From positions 1 through 43,761 of the forward strand of contig JAGGNB010000155.1 in assembly GCA_017886375.1 (NCBI GenBank): a stretch of 43,761 bases of DNA, in the 5' to 3' direction. Positions 8,913-19,025 of the stretch are shown one piece after another. The notes beneath the pieces are model-generated. The model was not told where the DNA came from and ran no database searches. It worked only from the letters and a program-made list of their open reading frames with translations. Position numbers and translations under genes: made by a program. This DNA comes from Octadecabacter sp. Its GTDB lineage: Bacteria > Pseudomonadota > Alphaproteobacteria > Rhodobacterales > Rhodobacteraceae. Every line of letters begins with the position of its first letter. The stretch's first letter is position 1.

Positions 8913-10274
8913 ATGCGCTTGAGTCGCTATTTCCTGCCCGTCCTCAAAGAATCGCCTCGCGATGCGACGATCGTCAGCCACCAGTACATGCTGCGCGCTG
9001 GAATGATTAAGCAGTCGAGCGCGGGGATATATTCTTGGCTTCCGTTGGGGTTCAAGGTTCTCAAGCGGATCGAGCAGATCGTGCACGAAGAACAGGAACG
9101 CGCTGGTCACATCGCGATACAGATGCCAACGATCCAGTCGGCAGACTTGTGGCGCGAAAGCGGGCGCTATGAAGCTTACGGTGATGAAATGCTGCGCATC
9201 AAAGACCGCAATGGCAACGATCTTTTGTTCACGCCTACGGCTGAAGAACTGGTGACGGATATCTTCCGTAGTCACGTCGCGAGCTATAAATCCCTGCCAA
9301 TGACGCTGTATCAGATTCAATGGAAATTCCGCGACGAACGCCGCCCGCGTTTTGGCGTTATGCGGGGTCGTGAATTCTATATGAAAGACGGCTACACATT
9401 TGATTTGACTAAAGAAGATGCGATGCATGCCTACAATCGCCATCTGGTCAGTTACCTGCGCACCTATGAGCGCATGGGGCTTCAGGCGATCCCGATGCGT
9501 GCGGATTCAGGCCCGATTGGCGGCGATGACACGCACGAATTTTTGGTGCTGGCAGACACCGGTGAATCTGAGGTGTTCTACGACGCCGCCGTGACGGAGC
9601 TGTCGTTTGGGAACCGTGAAATTGATTATGATGACGTGGCGCAGTGTGCTGATGTGATGGAAGAATTCACCACGAAATATGCCCGCACCGACGAAACCCA
9701 TGATCCCGCCTTGTTTGACGCCGTCCCAGCGGACCGTCAGCGCACCGCGCGCGGCATTGAAGTCGGTCAAATCTTCTACTTTGGCACCAAATACTCCGAC
9801 GCCATGGGTGCGACTGTGCAAGGACCGGATGGCAAACCAACGGCAGTTCATATGGGATCGCACGGCATCGGCGTGTCGCGACTTTTGGGCGCAATCATTG
9901 AAGCCAGCCATGACGACAAGGGCATCATCTGGCCCGAGGGCGTGACGCCGTTCCACGTCGGTATCGTTAACCTGAAACAAGGTGACGCAGACGCGGACGC
10001 AGCCTGTCAGTCGCTTTACGATGCTGTTGCTGCCTTGGGGCTTGAGGCGCTTTATGATGATCGCGACGAACGCGCGGGGTCAAAATTCGGCACGATGGAT
10101 ATGATTGGCCTGCCATGGCGCATCACCGTCGGTCCGCGTGGGTTAAAGAACGGTGTTGTCGAACTTACATCTCGCAAAACGGGTGAAAGCGAAGAGATGC
10201 CGCCGGAACAAGCGATTGCCAAAATCGGCGAAATTTATCGTGCCCACGGTTTGGGCCACGGCAAATCAAGCTAA
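8913..10274 (+). CDS. proS: Prolyl-tRNA synthetase, short alphaproteobacterial type
   Basis: A 453-residue class II aminoacyl-tRNA synthetase that joins proline to tRNA-Pro. The N terminus ([13 protein letters not shown]) and the motif 2/3 regions are clear: [23 protein letters not shown] (motif 2) and [18 protein letters not shown] (motif 3), with an anticodon-binding domain from about residue 355. The length shows that the large cis-editing (INS) domain of E. coli ProRS is missing, as is usual in Rhodobacterales. The frame is open upstream to a TTG at 8856, but ATG 8913 matches the family start. lolC follows 11 bp downstream, so proS and lolCD are probably cotranscribed. Confidence 0.97.
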   Translation: MRLSRYFLPVLKESPRDATIVSHQYMLRAGMIKQSSAGIYSWLPLGFKVLKRIEQIVHEEQERAGHIAIQMPTIQSADLWRESGRYEAYGDEMLRIKDRNGNDLLFTPTAEELVTDIFRSHVASYKSLPMTLYQIQWKFRDERRPRFGVMRGREFYMKDGYTFDLTKEDAMHAYNRHLVSYLRTYERMGLQAIPMRADSGPIGGDDTHEFLVLADTGESEVFYDAAVTELSFGNREIDYDDVAQCADVMEEFTTKYARTDETHDPALFDAVPADRQRTARGIEVGQIFYFGTKYSDAMGATVQGPDGKPTAVHMGSHGIGVSRLLGAIIEASHDDKGIIWPEGVTPFHVGIVNLKQGDADADAACQSLYDAVAALGLEALYDDRDERAGSKFGTMDMIGLPWRITVGPRGLKNGVVELTSRKTGESEEMPPEQAIAKIGEIYRAHGLGHGKSS

Positions 10275-10285
10275 AAGGCAGCACA

Positions 10286-11602
10286 ATGGCAGGCAAAACC
10301 GCCCCCTTTTCCCGTTTCGAATGGATGATCGCGTGGCGCTATATTCGCGCCAAGCGCGCAGAAGGCGGCGTCAGCATCATGACGTGGATTTCATTGATCG
10401 GCGTGACGCTGGCAGTGTTCGCTTTGATCGCCGTTTTGGCGGTGCGCAGCGGCTTTCGTGCGGATTTCGTTGACACGATTGTCGGGGCCAATGCGCACCT
10501 GACCGTGCGCCAGAACTTCATGGAAACCGTGACGGTGACGCAGGGTGATCAATCGGTTGATGTCACCCGCCGCGTCGATACGATTGCCAATGGCGACGAA
10601 CTTGCGGCGCAATTGCGCGCGATCGATGGCGTCACCCGCGCCGCACCAATTATTCGCGGCGAAGGTCTGGCAACGGTTGGTGCTCAAAGCAGCTTTGTGC
10701 AGGTTTACGGCATCACGCCCGATGATCTGCGTGACATTCCGCTGGTTCTGAACCCCCAGCAATCATCCGGATCGATTGATGACTTCGCCAATGGTGTCGC
10801 GCTGGGCTCAGGGGTTGCGAACAACCTTGGTGTCAGTGTTGGGGACCGGATCAATCTGCTGTCCGCCGAAGGGGTCAACACCGCCGCTGGTCGCAGCCCG
10901 CGCCGCAACACATTTGATGTTGTCTATATTTTCCAAACGGGTCGCTACATCACCGATATCAGCCGCGTTTATCTGCCACTGGCACAGGCCCAGACGTTTT
11001 ACAGCCGCGACGGGGTCCACGACGAGATTGAGATTTACGTCGCCGACCCGGACCGCGTCGAAGACTGGATCAGCCCGCTGTACCGCGCACTAGGGCCGGA
11101 GGCGTTTTTGTACAGCTGGAAAGACAACGAAGGCGCATACCTGAGGGCGCTGACTGTTGAGGACAATGTGATGTTCGTCATCATGGCAATCCTTGTGCTG
11201 ATTGCGTCAATGAACATCATCAGTGGGCTAATTATGCTGGTGAAAAACAAAGGCCGCGATATTGGGATTTTACGTACAATGGGTCTGACCGAGGGGTCGA
11301 TTTTGCGGATTTTCTTTATCTGCGGCGCGGGTCTGGGGACTGTTGGTACGATCCTTGGCGTGGTGCTGGGATGTCTGTTTGTCGTCTACATCGACCAGAT
11401 TTTCGCATTGGTGAATTACGTCGCGGGGGGCGGCGTCTGGGACCCGTCAATTCGCGGCATCTATACGATTCCGGCGAAACTGGAACTCGACGATGTGCTC
11501 AAGGCTGTGGTCCTTTCCCTGTCGCTCAGCTGGATTGTCACGATCTTTCCCGCCCGCCGCGCGGCGCGGATGAACCCTGTTGAGGCGCTGCGCTATGAAT
11601 GA
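10286..11602 (+). CDS. lolC: Lipoprotein-releasing ABC transporter permease (LolC/LolE)
   Basis: A 438-residue inner-membrane protein with the LolC/E layout: a cytoplasmic N terminus ([14 protein letters not shown]), one membrane helix ([20 protein letters not shown]), a large periplasmic domain of about 200 residues, then three helices in the C-terminal third ([41 protein letters not shown] and a final one), ending with the FtsX-family [18 protein letters not shown]. It extracts mature lipoproteins from the inner membrane for delivery to LolA. Only one permease gene is present, so the complex may be a homodimer of the LolF type. Its stop overlaps the lolD start by 8 bases. Confidence 0.95.
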   Translation: MAGKTAPFSRFEWMIAWRYIRAKRAEGGVSIMTWISLIGVTLAVFALIAVLAVRSGFRADFVDTIVGANAHLTVRQNFMETVTVTQGDQSVDVTRRVDTIANGDELAAQLRAIDGVTRAAPIIRGEGLATVGAQSSFVQVYGITPDDLRDIPLVLNPQQSSGSIDDFANGVALGSGVANNLGVSVGDRINLLSAEGVNTAAGRSPRRNTFDVVYIFQTGRYITDISRVYLPLAQAQTFYSRDGVHDEIEIYVADPDRVEDWISPLYRALGPEAFLYSWKDNEGAYLRALTVEDNVMFVIMAILVLIASMNIISGLIMLVKNKGRDIGILRTMGLTEGSILRIFFICGAGLGTVGTILGVVLGCLFVVYIDQIFALVNYVAGGGVWDPSIRGIYTIPAKLELDDVLKAVVLSLSLSWIVTIFPARRAARMNPVEALRYE

Positions 11603-12272
11603 TGTCACGCTAAAGGTCGAGGGGCTTAAAAAGGCCTACAACATGGGCAAACCGAACGAAGTGCAGGTGCTGCACGACGTATCCCTGCAAGTTGCCAAGG
11701 GGGAGGTTGTGGCCCTCGTCGCGCCGTCAGGTGCCGGTAAATCGACGCTGCTGCACATCGCTGGATTGCTGGATTCGCCAGACGGCGGCACCGTGGCAAT
11801 TGGCGGTGAAGATATGACCAAACTTGGCGATCGCAAACGCACGGCGGTGCGGCGCAATGATGTCGGGTTTATCTACCAATTTCACCACCTGTTGCCGGAA
11901 TTTAGCGCACTTGAAAACATTGTACTGCCGCAACTGGCGAATGGAATCGCGCAAGCGGATGCCCAAGCGCATGCCATTGATTTACTGACCCGTGTCGGCG
12001 TTGAAACCCGCGCCGATCACCGCCCTGCCGCACTGTCGGGCGGGGAGCAACAACGGGTCGCGTTTTGTCGTGCTTTGGCGAATAGGCCCAAACTTTTGTT
12101 GGCGGATGAACCCACGGGCAACCTTGATCCTGGCACGTCGGACCGGGTGTTTGAAGCTTTGATGGAACTGGTGCGATCTTCGGGGCTTTCGGCGCTGATC
12201 GCGACGCATAATCTCGAACTGGCGGGGCGCATGGATCGCATTGTCAGGCTTGACGCAGGACTGATCGCTTGA
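11595..12272 (+). CDS. lolD: Lipoprotein-releasing ABC transporter ATPase LolD
   Basis: A 225-residue ABC ATPase with Walker A at about residues 43-51 (APSGAGKST), the signature LSGGEQQR, Walker [13 protein letters not shown] and the switch His in ALIATHN. The ATG at 11595 overlaps the end of lolC (ATGAATGA), which fixes the start over the longer open frame beginning at 11580. It supplies ATP-driven energy for lipoprotein release with LolC. The Ala in place of Gly before PSG (APSG rather than GPSG) is slightly unusual but does not touch the catalytic lysine. The next gene begins with a TTG that overlaps its TGA. Confidence 0.95.
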   Translation: MNDVTLKVEGLKKAYNMGKPNEVQVLHDVSLQVAKGEVVALVAPSGAGKSTLLHIAGLLDSPDGGTVAIGGEDMTKLGDRKRTAVRRNDVGFIYQFHHLLPEFSALENIVLPQLANGIAQADAQAHAIDLLTRVGVETRADHRPAALSGGEQQRVAFCRALANRPKLLLADEPTGNLDPGTSDRVFEALMELVRSSGLSALIATHNLELAGRMDRIVRLDAGLIA

Positions 12273-13228
12273 AGGTATTTGTTTCCGAAATTGAGGATAT
12301 CGCAAAGGCCGCCATGGTCGCGCACGGCGCGGGCGCTTGGCAGGCGGGCGAGGTCGCACAGGCCGTCGCGCGCGCCGAGGCATTTGGCAACGTCATTTGC
12401 GGGCTTTACTACCTTGAAAGCTACTGCACGCAGCTAAAATCCGGCCGCGTGGATGGACAGGTCGACCCGATTATCACACGCCCCAAAGGCGGTCAAGTGA
12501 TTGCGGATGCAAGGTTCGGATTTGCGCAGCCGGCGTTCAGCCGTGGCTTACCGCAAGCCGTTGCCGCCGCCCGCGAAAACGGCACTGCGACGCTGGCTGT
12601 CGCCCATGCACATACCTGCACATCGCTCGGGTTTTTTACCGAACAAATCGCAGCTGCAGGACTGATCGGGATCGGGTTCACCAACGCGTCGCCCGTCGTG
12701 GCACCGCCCAACGGCAATGTGGCTGTGATCGGCACGAACCCGATTTCAATGTCCCTTCCGGACGGTGGCATGCACTGGGACTTCTCAACGTCAGCAGTGG
12801 CTTTGGGCAAAATCACGATGGCTAAGGCCGCGGACGAAAAGATCCCGCTTGGCTGGGCTGTGGACGCAGATGGAACGCCCACGACCGACCCGACTGCAGC
12901 GCTTGCGGGCGCGCTGGTCAGTTCTGGTGGCTACAAAGGCTGGGGTTTTGGGCTGATGGCGGAAGTGCTGGCAGCAGGTATGACAGGATCGGTGAATTCG
13001 TTGGACGTCAGTGGCTTGAAGGTCGCGAACGGCAAACCGCATGACCTAGGACAGTTTTACATTTTGATTGAACCGGGCGCGGATTTTGGCGCACGCCTGT
13101 CGCGCATCGCACACGCGGTTGCAGAACAGGACGGCGCGCGCATTCCGGGTCAAAACCGCCGGCCGATGACAGAAATTGATGTACCGGACGCGCTCTGGTC
13201 GGCATCACGCGCCCTCGCGACCAGCTGA
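12269..13228 (+). CDS. Ldh2-family malate/L-lactate-type dehydrogenase
   Basis: A 319-residue NAD(P)-dependent oxidoreductase of the Ldh2/MDH2/YbiC family, which includes malate, sulfolactate and ureidoglycolate dehydrogenases. Visible family blocks are [42 protein letters not shown], a [12 protein letters not shown] loop and [19 protein letters not shown]. The start is taken as TTG 12269, which overlaps the lolD stop (TTGA), so it appears to be the fourth gene of the proS-lolC-lolD transcript although its metabolism is unrelated. The particular 2-hydroxyacid substrate cannot be told from sequence. Confidence 0.85.
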   Translation: MKVFVSEIEDIAKAAMVAHGAGAWQAGEVAQAVARAEAFGNVICGLYYLESYCTQLKSGRVDGQVDPIITRPKGGQVIADARFGFAQPAFSRGLPQAVAAARENGTATLAVAHAHTCTSLGFFTEQIAAAGLIGIGFTNASPVVAPPNGNVAVIGTNPISMSLPDGGMHWDFSTSAVALGKITMAKAADEKIPLGWAVDADGTPTTDPTAALAGALVSSGGYKGWGFGLMAEVLAAGMTGSVNSLDVSGLKVANGKPHDLGQFYILIEPGADFGARLSRIAHAVAEQDGARIPGQNRRPMTEIDVPDALWSASRALATS

Positions 13229-13314
13229 CAAACGCGTGAGTTGTCGAACCTTTTGTTGAGGTCGCTCGTTTCTTAGGGACAACGTGCTACCAACGAAATC
13301 AAAAGGTGTCTCCC

Positions 13315-13956
13315 ATGCGTATTCTGTCCCTCGCTTTGCCGCTGGTTTTTGCGGTGTCGTCTGTCACGGCTGGCCCGATCTCATTCGGTGGCAGTTGGGG
13401 CGAACAACGGCTGCAATTGTTTAGTTCTAACGATTATTCCTTTAACGGCGGGTCCCTCGATATTGTGTCTGATGGCGCGGTGTCGCTGGCGTGGACCCGC
13501 ACTGGCCGCGGCGACTGGGGTGCGCGGGCTGCGTCGTGGAACTGGGCGGTTGATCAATCCGTTCCGGCGACGGATCTGCGGCTTAAGGGCGGCGATGACC
13601 GCAATATTTCCGTCTACTTCGTATTTCTACCAGAGGCCGACGCCGTCAATATGGAAAATGCCAACATCCGCCAGTTGAACGGCAATCCCAACGTGCGCAT
13701 CCTGCAATACGTCTGGGGCGGCAATCATTCACGCGGCGACGTGCAGCAATCGCCCTATGCCCCCGGTCAGGGCGCCAATGTGATCCTGCGTCAGGCTGGA
13801 ACGGGTCGCAATTCCGAAAGCGTTGATCTTGCCCGCGATTTCGCGACGGCATTTGGCGGTGTGCCGGGTGCATTGGTCGGTATTGCGGTGTCTGCGGACA
13901 GTGATGACACGAATTCAATGATCCGCGCGTCAGTTTCCGATCTGGCCATACGCTAA
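13315..13956 (+). CDS. DUF3047 family secreted protein
   Basis: A 213-residue protein with a signal peptide (MRILSLALPLVFAVSSVTAG) and a DUF3047-like mature region: an N-terminal beta-rich part, WNWAVDQSVPATDL, DDRNISVYFVFLP, a central LQYVWGGNHSRGD, and a terminal GIAVSADSDDTNS, which is the usual acidic signature of the family. Function of DUF3047 is unknown. The ATG at 13315 is preceded at suitable distance by AAAGGT; the GTG at 13306 lies too close to that site. It is convergent with the next gene, with a perfect 11-bp inverted repeat between them. Confidence 0.8.
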   Translation: MRILSLALPLVFAVSSVTAGPISFGGSWGEQRLQLFSSNDYSFNGGSLDIVSDGAVSLAWTRTGRGDWGARAASWNWAVDQSVPATDLRLKGGDDRNISVYFVFLPEADAVNMENANIRQLNGNPNVRILQYVWGGNHSRGDVQQSPYAPGQGANVILRQAGTGRNSESVDLARDFATAFGGVPGALVGIAVSADSDDTNSMIRASVSDLAIR

Positions 13957-13963
13957 TCATGGT

Positions 13964-13993
13964 TGTGAACGGCGGGTTGACGCGCCGTTCACA
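13964..13993. terminator. Inverted repeat between convergent genes, possible bidirectional terminator
   Basis: An 11-bp perfect stem (TGTGAACGGCG with CGCCGTTCACA, 8-base loop) lies between two converging stop codons at 13956 and 14007. There is no T-run on either side, so intrinsic termination is plausible from position but not proven. Confidence 0.5.
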
Positions 13994-14006
13994 AACCCCC
14001 TTGGCG

Positions 14007-14684
14007 TTAGTCACAAATACCGACTAAATCGGCATCTTCATGGACGCCCAAAACCTCAACCGGCCTTGGCGTTTGTGTTGGATGCTGCACAGGCATCACA
14101 GCGGATAGCGCTTGATAAAGCCGTTCGGTTCGGGGTGCAGCAGGTGCCAAGGTGCGACAGCAGATGAATTCTTCAACCAAAGAGGCCTGCTGTTCATACC
14201 CCATCGCAAGAAAGTCGATTTCTTCAGCGGGATCAAACAGATACGGATCAATCCCGGGTTTGTGTTCGGCCAATCCGCGAAACGGTGAATAGCCTGTGAC
14301 GGCACGGTTTTGCCATTGCCAGACGTGGGTCATTTCATGGGCGAAATACATCGCGCCAACCAAATTTATCCTTTCAGGATAACCATTTACGTAGTCTGGT
14401 GCGGTCCAATCAGGGCTGGTCAAAACGTGGGTCCACGCCACGGCACCCGCAGTGCGGGTTCGGATGGTTGGGCCGGAGGGTGGCGGCGCGATCTTTTCGC
14501 GGCAGGTTATCTGTGGCCGTGCGGGATAAATGCGCGTGGTCACGCCGATGACGCCGACCTCTAACAGTCTGACGTCGCTGGTGTTTAACGTGTCGCCCAT
14601 AATCTGACCGATCAGGAGGTTTTCCGTGTCGGTCGTGCCGCGTGCGCAGGCCGACAAGAGCAAAAAGGCGAGGATAATCCGCAT
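14007..14684 (-). CDS. Lipoprotein-like protein with HExxH-type motif
   Basis: A 225-residue protein whose N terminus (MRIILAFLLLSACARG) fits a lipoprotein signal with lipobox LSAC. Around residue 115 it has the sequence AHEMTHVWQ, a zincin-type HExxH motif, and later EEIDFLAMGYEQQASLVEEF, a helix with candidate third-ligand glutamates. Two adjacent cysteines follow (FICCRT). A zinc-dependent hydrolase or a relict of one is possible, but I do not recognise a named family and would not call it a peptidase with confidence. It stands alone, divergent from the cytochrome c gene. Confidence 0.7.
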   Translation of the reverse strand: MRIILAFLLLSACARGTTDTENLLIGQIMGDTLNTSDVRLLEVGVIGVTTRIYPARPQITCREKIAPPPSGPTIRTRTAGAVAWTHVLTSPDWTAPDYVNGYPERINLVGAMYFAHEMTHVWQWQNRAVTGYSPFRGLAEHKPGIDPYLFDPAEEIDFLAMGYEQQASLVEEFICCRTLAPAAPRTERLYQALSAVMPVQHPTQTPRPVEVLGVHEDADLVGICD

Positions 14685-14765
14685 GGATCAAAGATATGCC
14701 CGCGGTGGCTGGGTGCCAAGTGCCATATGCGCACAACGCCTAGAAACGGTATGGGTCCCGAATGG

Positions 14766-14779
14766 CTGATCTGGATCAA
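14766..14779 (+). promoter_or_regulatory. Candidate FNR/Crp-type anaerobic box upstream of cytochrome c gene
   Basis: CTGAT-CTGG-ATCAA differs from the FNR/FnrL consensus TTGAT-N4-ATCAA at one base. It ends 51 bp before the start of the cytochrome c gene at 14831. One site in 44 kb can arise by chance, so this rests on position and gene function. Confidence 0.45.
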
Positions 14780-14830
14780 AGCACTGCGCGGCGGCGTTGC
14801 TAGATTGGGCTGAAACAGAAGGATGCCAAA

Positions 14831-15226
14831 ATGAAAACCCTATGGATTGCCCCGCTGCTTTTGGCGGGATGTGTCGAACAAGAATTGGACGTGGGTGCCG
14901 AGGCGGGGGCGGTCTTGTTCCAAGCCAATTGCGCGTCGTGTCATGGCACGGACGCACGCGGCATGGGAAGTTTGGGCCGGCAGTTGTTGATAATGCCACC
15001 CGATCTGACGGTTTTGGCGGCAAATAATGGTGGCGTATTCCCCCGCGACTACGTGCTGGGGGTGATCGACGGATTTGATCGTCGACCCCACTTTAGCGGC
15101 GCAATGCCGGAATTCGGCGCTGGCGACATGGGGCCGACGATCATTGTCGAAGAAGACGGCTTGGGCACACCCATCCCTGCGCGCCTGCTTGCACTGGCAA
15201 CGTATCTGGAGACGATTCAGGAATAG
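14831..15226 (+). CDS. Small lipoprotein-type cytochrome c
   Basis: A 131-residue protein with a lipoprotein signal (LWIAPLLLAGC, Cys at about residue 15) and one class I cytochrome c domain. The haem-attachment motif CASCH is near residues 36-40 and the probable axial Met lies in HFSGAMPEFG. It would be anchored at the periplasmic face and carry electrons to or from a respiratory partner. Neighbours give no obvious enzyme partner, and an FNR-like box lies 51 bp upstream, so expression under low oxygen is a reasonable guess. Confidence 0.88.
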   Translation: MKTLWIAPLLLAGCVEQELDVGAEAGAVLFQANCASCHGTDARGMGSLGRQLLIMPPDLTVLAANNGGVFPRDYVLGVIDGFDRRPHFSGAMPEFGAGDMGPTIIVEEDGLGTPIPARLLALATYLETIQE

Positions 15227-15240
15227 GGTGTCGCGCTGGC

Positions 15241-15372
15241 CTATTTCGCCTTTTTACCCGCAATCATGATGCCGTCTTTGTTGGCATTGCTGTTGGCCGT
15301 CGCAGCGACTTTGACCTTCTCTTTTTTCGGCTTTTTGACTTCGCGCTTGTTGGCGCCTGTACCTTTGGACAT
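15241..15372 (-). CDS. Small lysine-rich protein (43 aa)
   Basis: A 43-residue protein, too short for most gene callers, starting MSKGTGANKREVKKPKK and ending IMIAGKKAK with TAG at 15241. About a quarter of the residues are lysine, with a middle part rich in Ala and Asn. A strong ribosome-binding site (CAGGAG, eight bases before ATG 15372) supports translation. I recall similar short MSKGT...KKPKKEK proteins in Rhodobacteraceae annotated as hypothetical; function is unknown, and nucleic-acid contact is only suggested by charge. It converges with the cytochrome c gene 14 bp away. Confidence 0.72.
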   Translation of the reverse strand: MSKGTGANKREVKKPKKEKVKVAATANSNANKDGIMIAGKKAK

Positions 15373-16068
15373 GGGGTGTTCTCCTGATCGGATTCCCGCG
15401 CCACGGTTGCGGCGCTGGGTCGATGCCAGTCGGAGGGCAGGGTTGCCTGATGTGTCCTTGTCGGCACGTCAGGGCGATGCGGCCTAGCGGCAGCGGGTGG
15501 GCACATGTGTGCTGGACCTGCGTGAATAATGTGGGCTTTGCGTGTTTGGAGGGGTGGCGTTGCCCAATCCATCACATGCGCCTAAATATTTGACGCGTTC
15601 GATGAATTGTAAGGCGTAACCAACCAAAGGTTTTTTTTCTTCGTCAGAAACCACTATTGAAAGGAATTTGCTGATATTCTGCAATTGCATCCATTGCCTC
15701 AATCACCAATTGGCCAATTTTCATCTCCCCATTGATAAAGAATACCCTGGCCAAATAAGAAGTGTTACTCCTGACCACCCTTTTATATTTCTACCCTTGC
15801 CGGTCATGCGACTGTAAAGGTTGGCATTTTCAGCCTCTTCAAAAAAAGGTGGACAGCTTAATCCTTTATGAAGTGGTGAAAACATAACTAGATGTACTCT
15901 CAAACTTTTGCGCGTACGCACCCAAAATGAGTTGGAAGACAGGCATTAAATTTTTTTTCATTCATTCCACTTTCTTTGCGAGGCTGCATATGAATTGCCC
16001 TGTCAACCCTTCACAAAAAAATTGTTAATTTGACAATCTTAGTTTAGTAGTTCACTTTTTTGAATCCA
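15373..16068. other. AT-rich stretch without a recognisable gene
   Basis: About 700 bp between the 43-residue gene and parE. From about 15,570 to 16,060 base composition is visibly AT-rich, with T8 and A6 runs (around 15,632, 15,840 and 15,950), unlike the GC-rich neighbours. Short frames exist on both strands (for example about 70 open codons on the plus strand ending at 15,817, and 15721-15921 on the minus strand), but none has a convincing start, ribosome-binding site or known domain. It could be a decayed acquired segment or a regulatory region. Confidence 0.6.
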
Positions 16069-18026
16069 TCAAACATCCAGCTCCAACACAAACTTCGCAT
16101 TCTCCTGAATATACTGGAATCGCATTTCCGGCTTTTTGCCCATCAAACGCTCGACCAGATCGGCGGTTTCGCCCGCTTCGTCTTCGTCGATGGACACGCG
16201 GATCAGTTTGCGCGACGTCGGGTCCATCGTGGTTTCTTTCAGGTCTTTTGCGTCCATTTCGCCCAGACCCTTAAACCGCGACACGTCCATTTTCCCAGAC
16301 CCGCCCAGACCACGGGCGAGGACGGCGTTCTTTTCAGCCTCGTCCAGACAATATTCGCGCCGCGCCCCTTGGGTGACGCGAAACAGCGGCGGGCAGGCGA
16401 GGTACAAGTGCCCTGCGTCGATCATCGGGCGCATCTGGCTAAAGAAGAACGTCATCAACAACGCGGCGATGTGCGCGCCGTCCACGTCCGCGTCGGTCAT
16501 GATGATGACCTTGTCGTAGCGCAGATCATCGACGTTGAATTTCGCCCCGAGCTGCACGCCGAGGGCTTGGGTCAGATCACTGATTTCCGAGTTTGTGCCG
16601 ATTTTTGACGACGCCGCCCCAAGCACGTTGAGGATCTTACCGCGCAGCGGCAGCAACGCCTGATTCTTCCGGTTGCGGGCCATTTTGGCGGACCCGCCCG
16701 CGCTGTCGCCCTCAACAATAAACAATTCGGTGCCGTCGCGGGTTTTGGACGAACAATCGGTTAGCTTGCCGGGCAGACGCAATTTTTGCGTCGCGGTTTT
16801 GCGCGAGGTTTCTTTTTCCTGTTTGCGGCGCAGGCGTTCTTCGGACCGCAATACGAGGAAATCAAGGATGGCGCCCGCAGATTTGGTATCCGCCGCCAGC
16901 CAATTGTCGAAATGGTCCGCAACGGCAAGCTGCACCATGCGCTGCGCGTCGGTCGTCGCAAGGCGGTCTTTGGTTTGGCCAACGAATTCAGGATCACGGA
17001 TGAAACACGACACCAGCGCGCCCGCGCCAGTCGTCAAATCCTCACGCGTGATGTTGGTGGCCTTCTTGTTGTTGACCCGTTCGCCGTAGGATTTGATGCC
17101 CTTCAGGACGGCGGCCCAAAAACCCTGTTCATGCGTGCCGCCTTCGGGCGTGGGCACGGTGTTACAGTATGATTGGATGAAACCGTCGCGCGTTGGCGTC
17201 CAGTTGATCGCCCATTCAACCTTGCCAGGAACGTTGAATTTATCAGTGAAATCAACGGTTCCCGCGAACGGTTTGTCAGAATACGTCGTGGCACCGGCCA
17301 GCGTTTCGTTGAGGTAATCCGCCAATCCACCGGGGAACTTGAACGTCGCCTCCTGCGGGGTTTCGCCATCGTTGATGTCGGTTTTCCAACGGATTTCGAC
17401 GCCTGAAAACAAGTAGGCCTTGGATCGCGCCATTTTGAACAGGCGCGCTGGTTTCAGTTCAAGACTGCCAAAGATTTCGGGATCAGGGTGGAACGTAACG
17501 GCGGTGCCGCGCCGATTTGGGCCGCGCCGATTTTCGCCAAGGGCGCCTGTGGCACGCCGCGCGAAAATTCCATCATGAACAGTTCTTTGTTGATCGCAAC
17601 TTCGACCCGCAAATGATCCGACAGCGCGTTAACAACCGAAGACCCAACACCGTGCAAACCGCCCGAGGTTTGGTAGCTATCACCGGAAAATTTGCCGCCA
17701 GCATTCAGGGTGCAAAAGATGACTTCGAGCGCGGATTTGTTGGGGAGTTTCGGGTGCATGCCAACCGGAATGCCGCGCCCGTTGTCTCGCACGGTGGCGT
17801 GGCCGTTGGCGTGCAGTTCGACTTCGATCCAAGTGGCGTGACCAGCGACCGCTTCGTCCATCGAGTTATCGACAATTTCAGCCACCATATGATGCAGCGC
17901 GCGGTCGTCTTTGCCGCCGATATACATACCGGGGCGCAGGCGCACGTGTTCCATATCCTCAAGCACCTCGATTGAAGAGGCGTCATAGTTGGACGGCGTT
18001 TGTCCGCTTAAAAGATCGTTTACCAT
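16069..18026 (-). pseudogene. parE: DNA topoisomerase IV subunit B (parE), interrupted by a one-base frameshift in this sequence
   Basis: Together the two frames encode a full-length ParE of about 650 residues. The 5' part (18026 to about 17520) has the GHKL ATPase motifs: EIVDNSMDEAVAGHA, DNGRGIPVG and GGLHGVGSSVVNALSD. The 3' part (down to 16069) has the transducer, the TOPRIM block [23 protein letters not shown] and the C-terminal [20 protein letters not shown]. The frame breaks at 17520/17521: the minus strand reads ATCGGCGCGGCCCAAATC where inserting one A after GGC gives the expected GAAPNRRGTAVTF. The site lies between two near-identical copies of ATCGGCGCGGC. ParE decatenates chromosomes with ParC and is normally essential, so a sequencing error is a serious possibility. 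Start at ATG 18026 (MVNDLLS). Confidence 0.9.
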
Positions 18027-18134
18027 TGGCTGCTCTGCTCTTGTTGGTTGGGACATATTGTGGCGTAAACGGCGGGCGGGGGCAATCGGTTGTGTCAGAT
18101 TGCCCGACGTTTGATTGGCGAAGAAAGGGTAAAG

Positions 18135-19025
18135 ATGCGGGTATTTTTTACAGGCGGCAGTGGCAAGGCGGGACGGCATGCGATTCCGGTACTGCAAGCG
18201 GCGGGGCACCGTGTTGTAAACATTGATCAAGTGGCGAGCGGGCTGGCGAACACGCCCGAACTGTTGGTTGATCTGTGCGACAGTGGGCAAGTTTTTGGTG
18301 CGATGTCGCAATGGGCCGATTTTGACGAACTCGACAGCGCGCCGCAACCCTACGACGCGGTTGTGCATTTTGCTGCCGTTCCGCGGATCATGATCGGCAC
18401 AGACGGGGTGGCGTTTCAGCAAAACACGCAAAGCACCTATAATGTGATTGAGGCCGCCGTGAAGCTTGGCATCCGCAAGATTATTTTCGCAAGTTCCGAG
18501 ACCACATATGGCGTGTGTTTTGCAGCGGGTGAGGTGTTGCCGGACTATATCCCCGTTGACGAAAATCACCCGACGGTGCCCCATGACAGCTATGCGATGT
18601 CCAAGGTTTGCAACGAGGCAACCGCGCGGTCGTTTCAGGCGCGATCTGGCGTCGATATTTACGGGCTTCGGATCAATAATGTGATCGAACCACATGAATA
18701 CGCTGAAAACTTTCCGGCCTTCGTGGACGATCCGGCGCTGCGCCGTCGCAATATATTTGCCTACATTGATGCCCGTGACTTGGGGCAAATGGTGACCTGT
18801 TGCCTTGCCACGGATGGTCTGGGGTATCAGGTGTTTAACGTGGCCAACGACGACAGTTCGGTCGCGTTGCCAAGTGCGCAGGTGAGGGAACGATTTTATG
18901 CTGGCGTTCCCGTGGTGTCAGATATCACCGAGTTCGAGACATTTTATTCCAACAAAAAGGCCAAACAGATGGTCGGGTTTGCCCCACAATTCGGCTGGCG
19001 GGATGCCATTTTGGAACAGGGCTAG
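18135..19025 (+). CDS. NAD(P)-dependent epimerase/dehydratase (extended SDR)
   Basis: A 296-residue extended short-chain dehydrogenase. The Rossmann nucleotide-binding motif is at the N terminus (VFFTGGSGKAGRHA), the catalytic Tyr-Lys pair is in DSYAMSKVCNE, and IIFASSETTYG carries the catalytic Ser/Thr. ATG 18135 is preceded by GAAAGGG at good distance. Enzymes of this family epimerise or dehydrate nucleotide sugars; the substrate is not evident, and the gene stands alone between divergent parE and convergent ubiH-like gene, whose stop codon overlaps it at 19022-19025. Confidence 0.87.
   Translation: MRVFFTGGSGKAGRHAIPVLQAAGHRVVNIDQVASGLANTPELLVDLCDSGQVFGAMSQWADFDELDSAPQPYDAVVHFAAVPRIMIGTDGVAFQQNTQSTYNVIEAAVKLGIRKIIFASSETTYGVCFAAGEVLPDYIPVDENHPTVPHDSYAMSKVCNEATARSFQARSGVDIYGLRINNVIEPHEYAENFPAFVDDPALRRRNIFAYIDARDLGQMVTCCLATDGLGYQVFNVANDDSSVALPSAQVRERFYAGVPVVSDITEFETFYSNKKAKQMVGFAPQFGWRDAILEQG

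Noticed and set aside
15721-15921. 66-codon minus-strand frame in the AT-rich stretch
   Set aside because: No domain, no ribosome-binding site and low-complexity composition; AT-rich DNA alone could give it.
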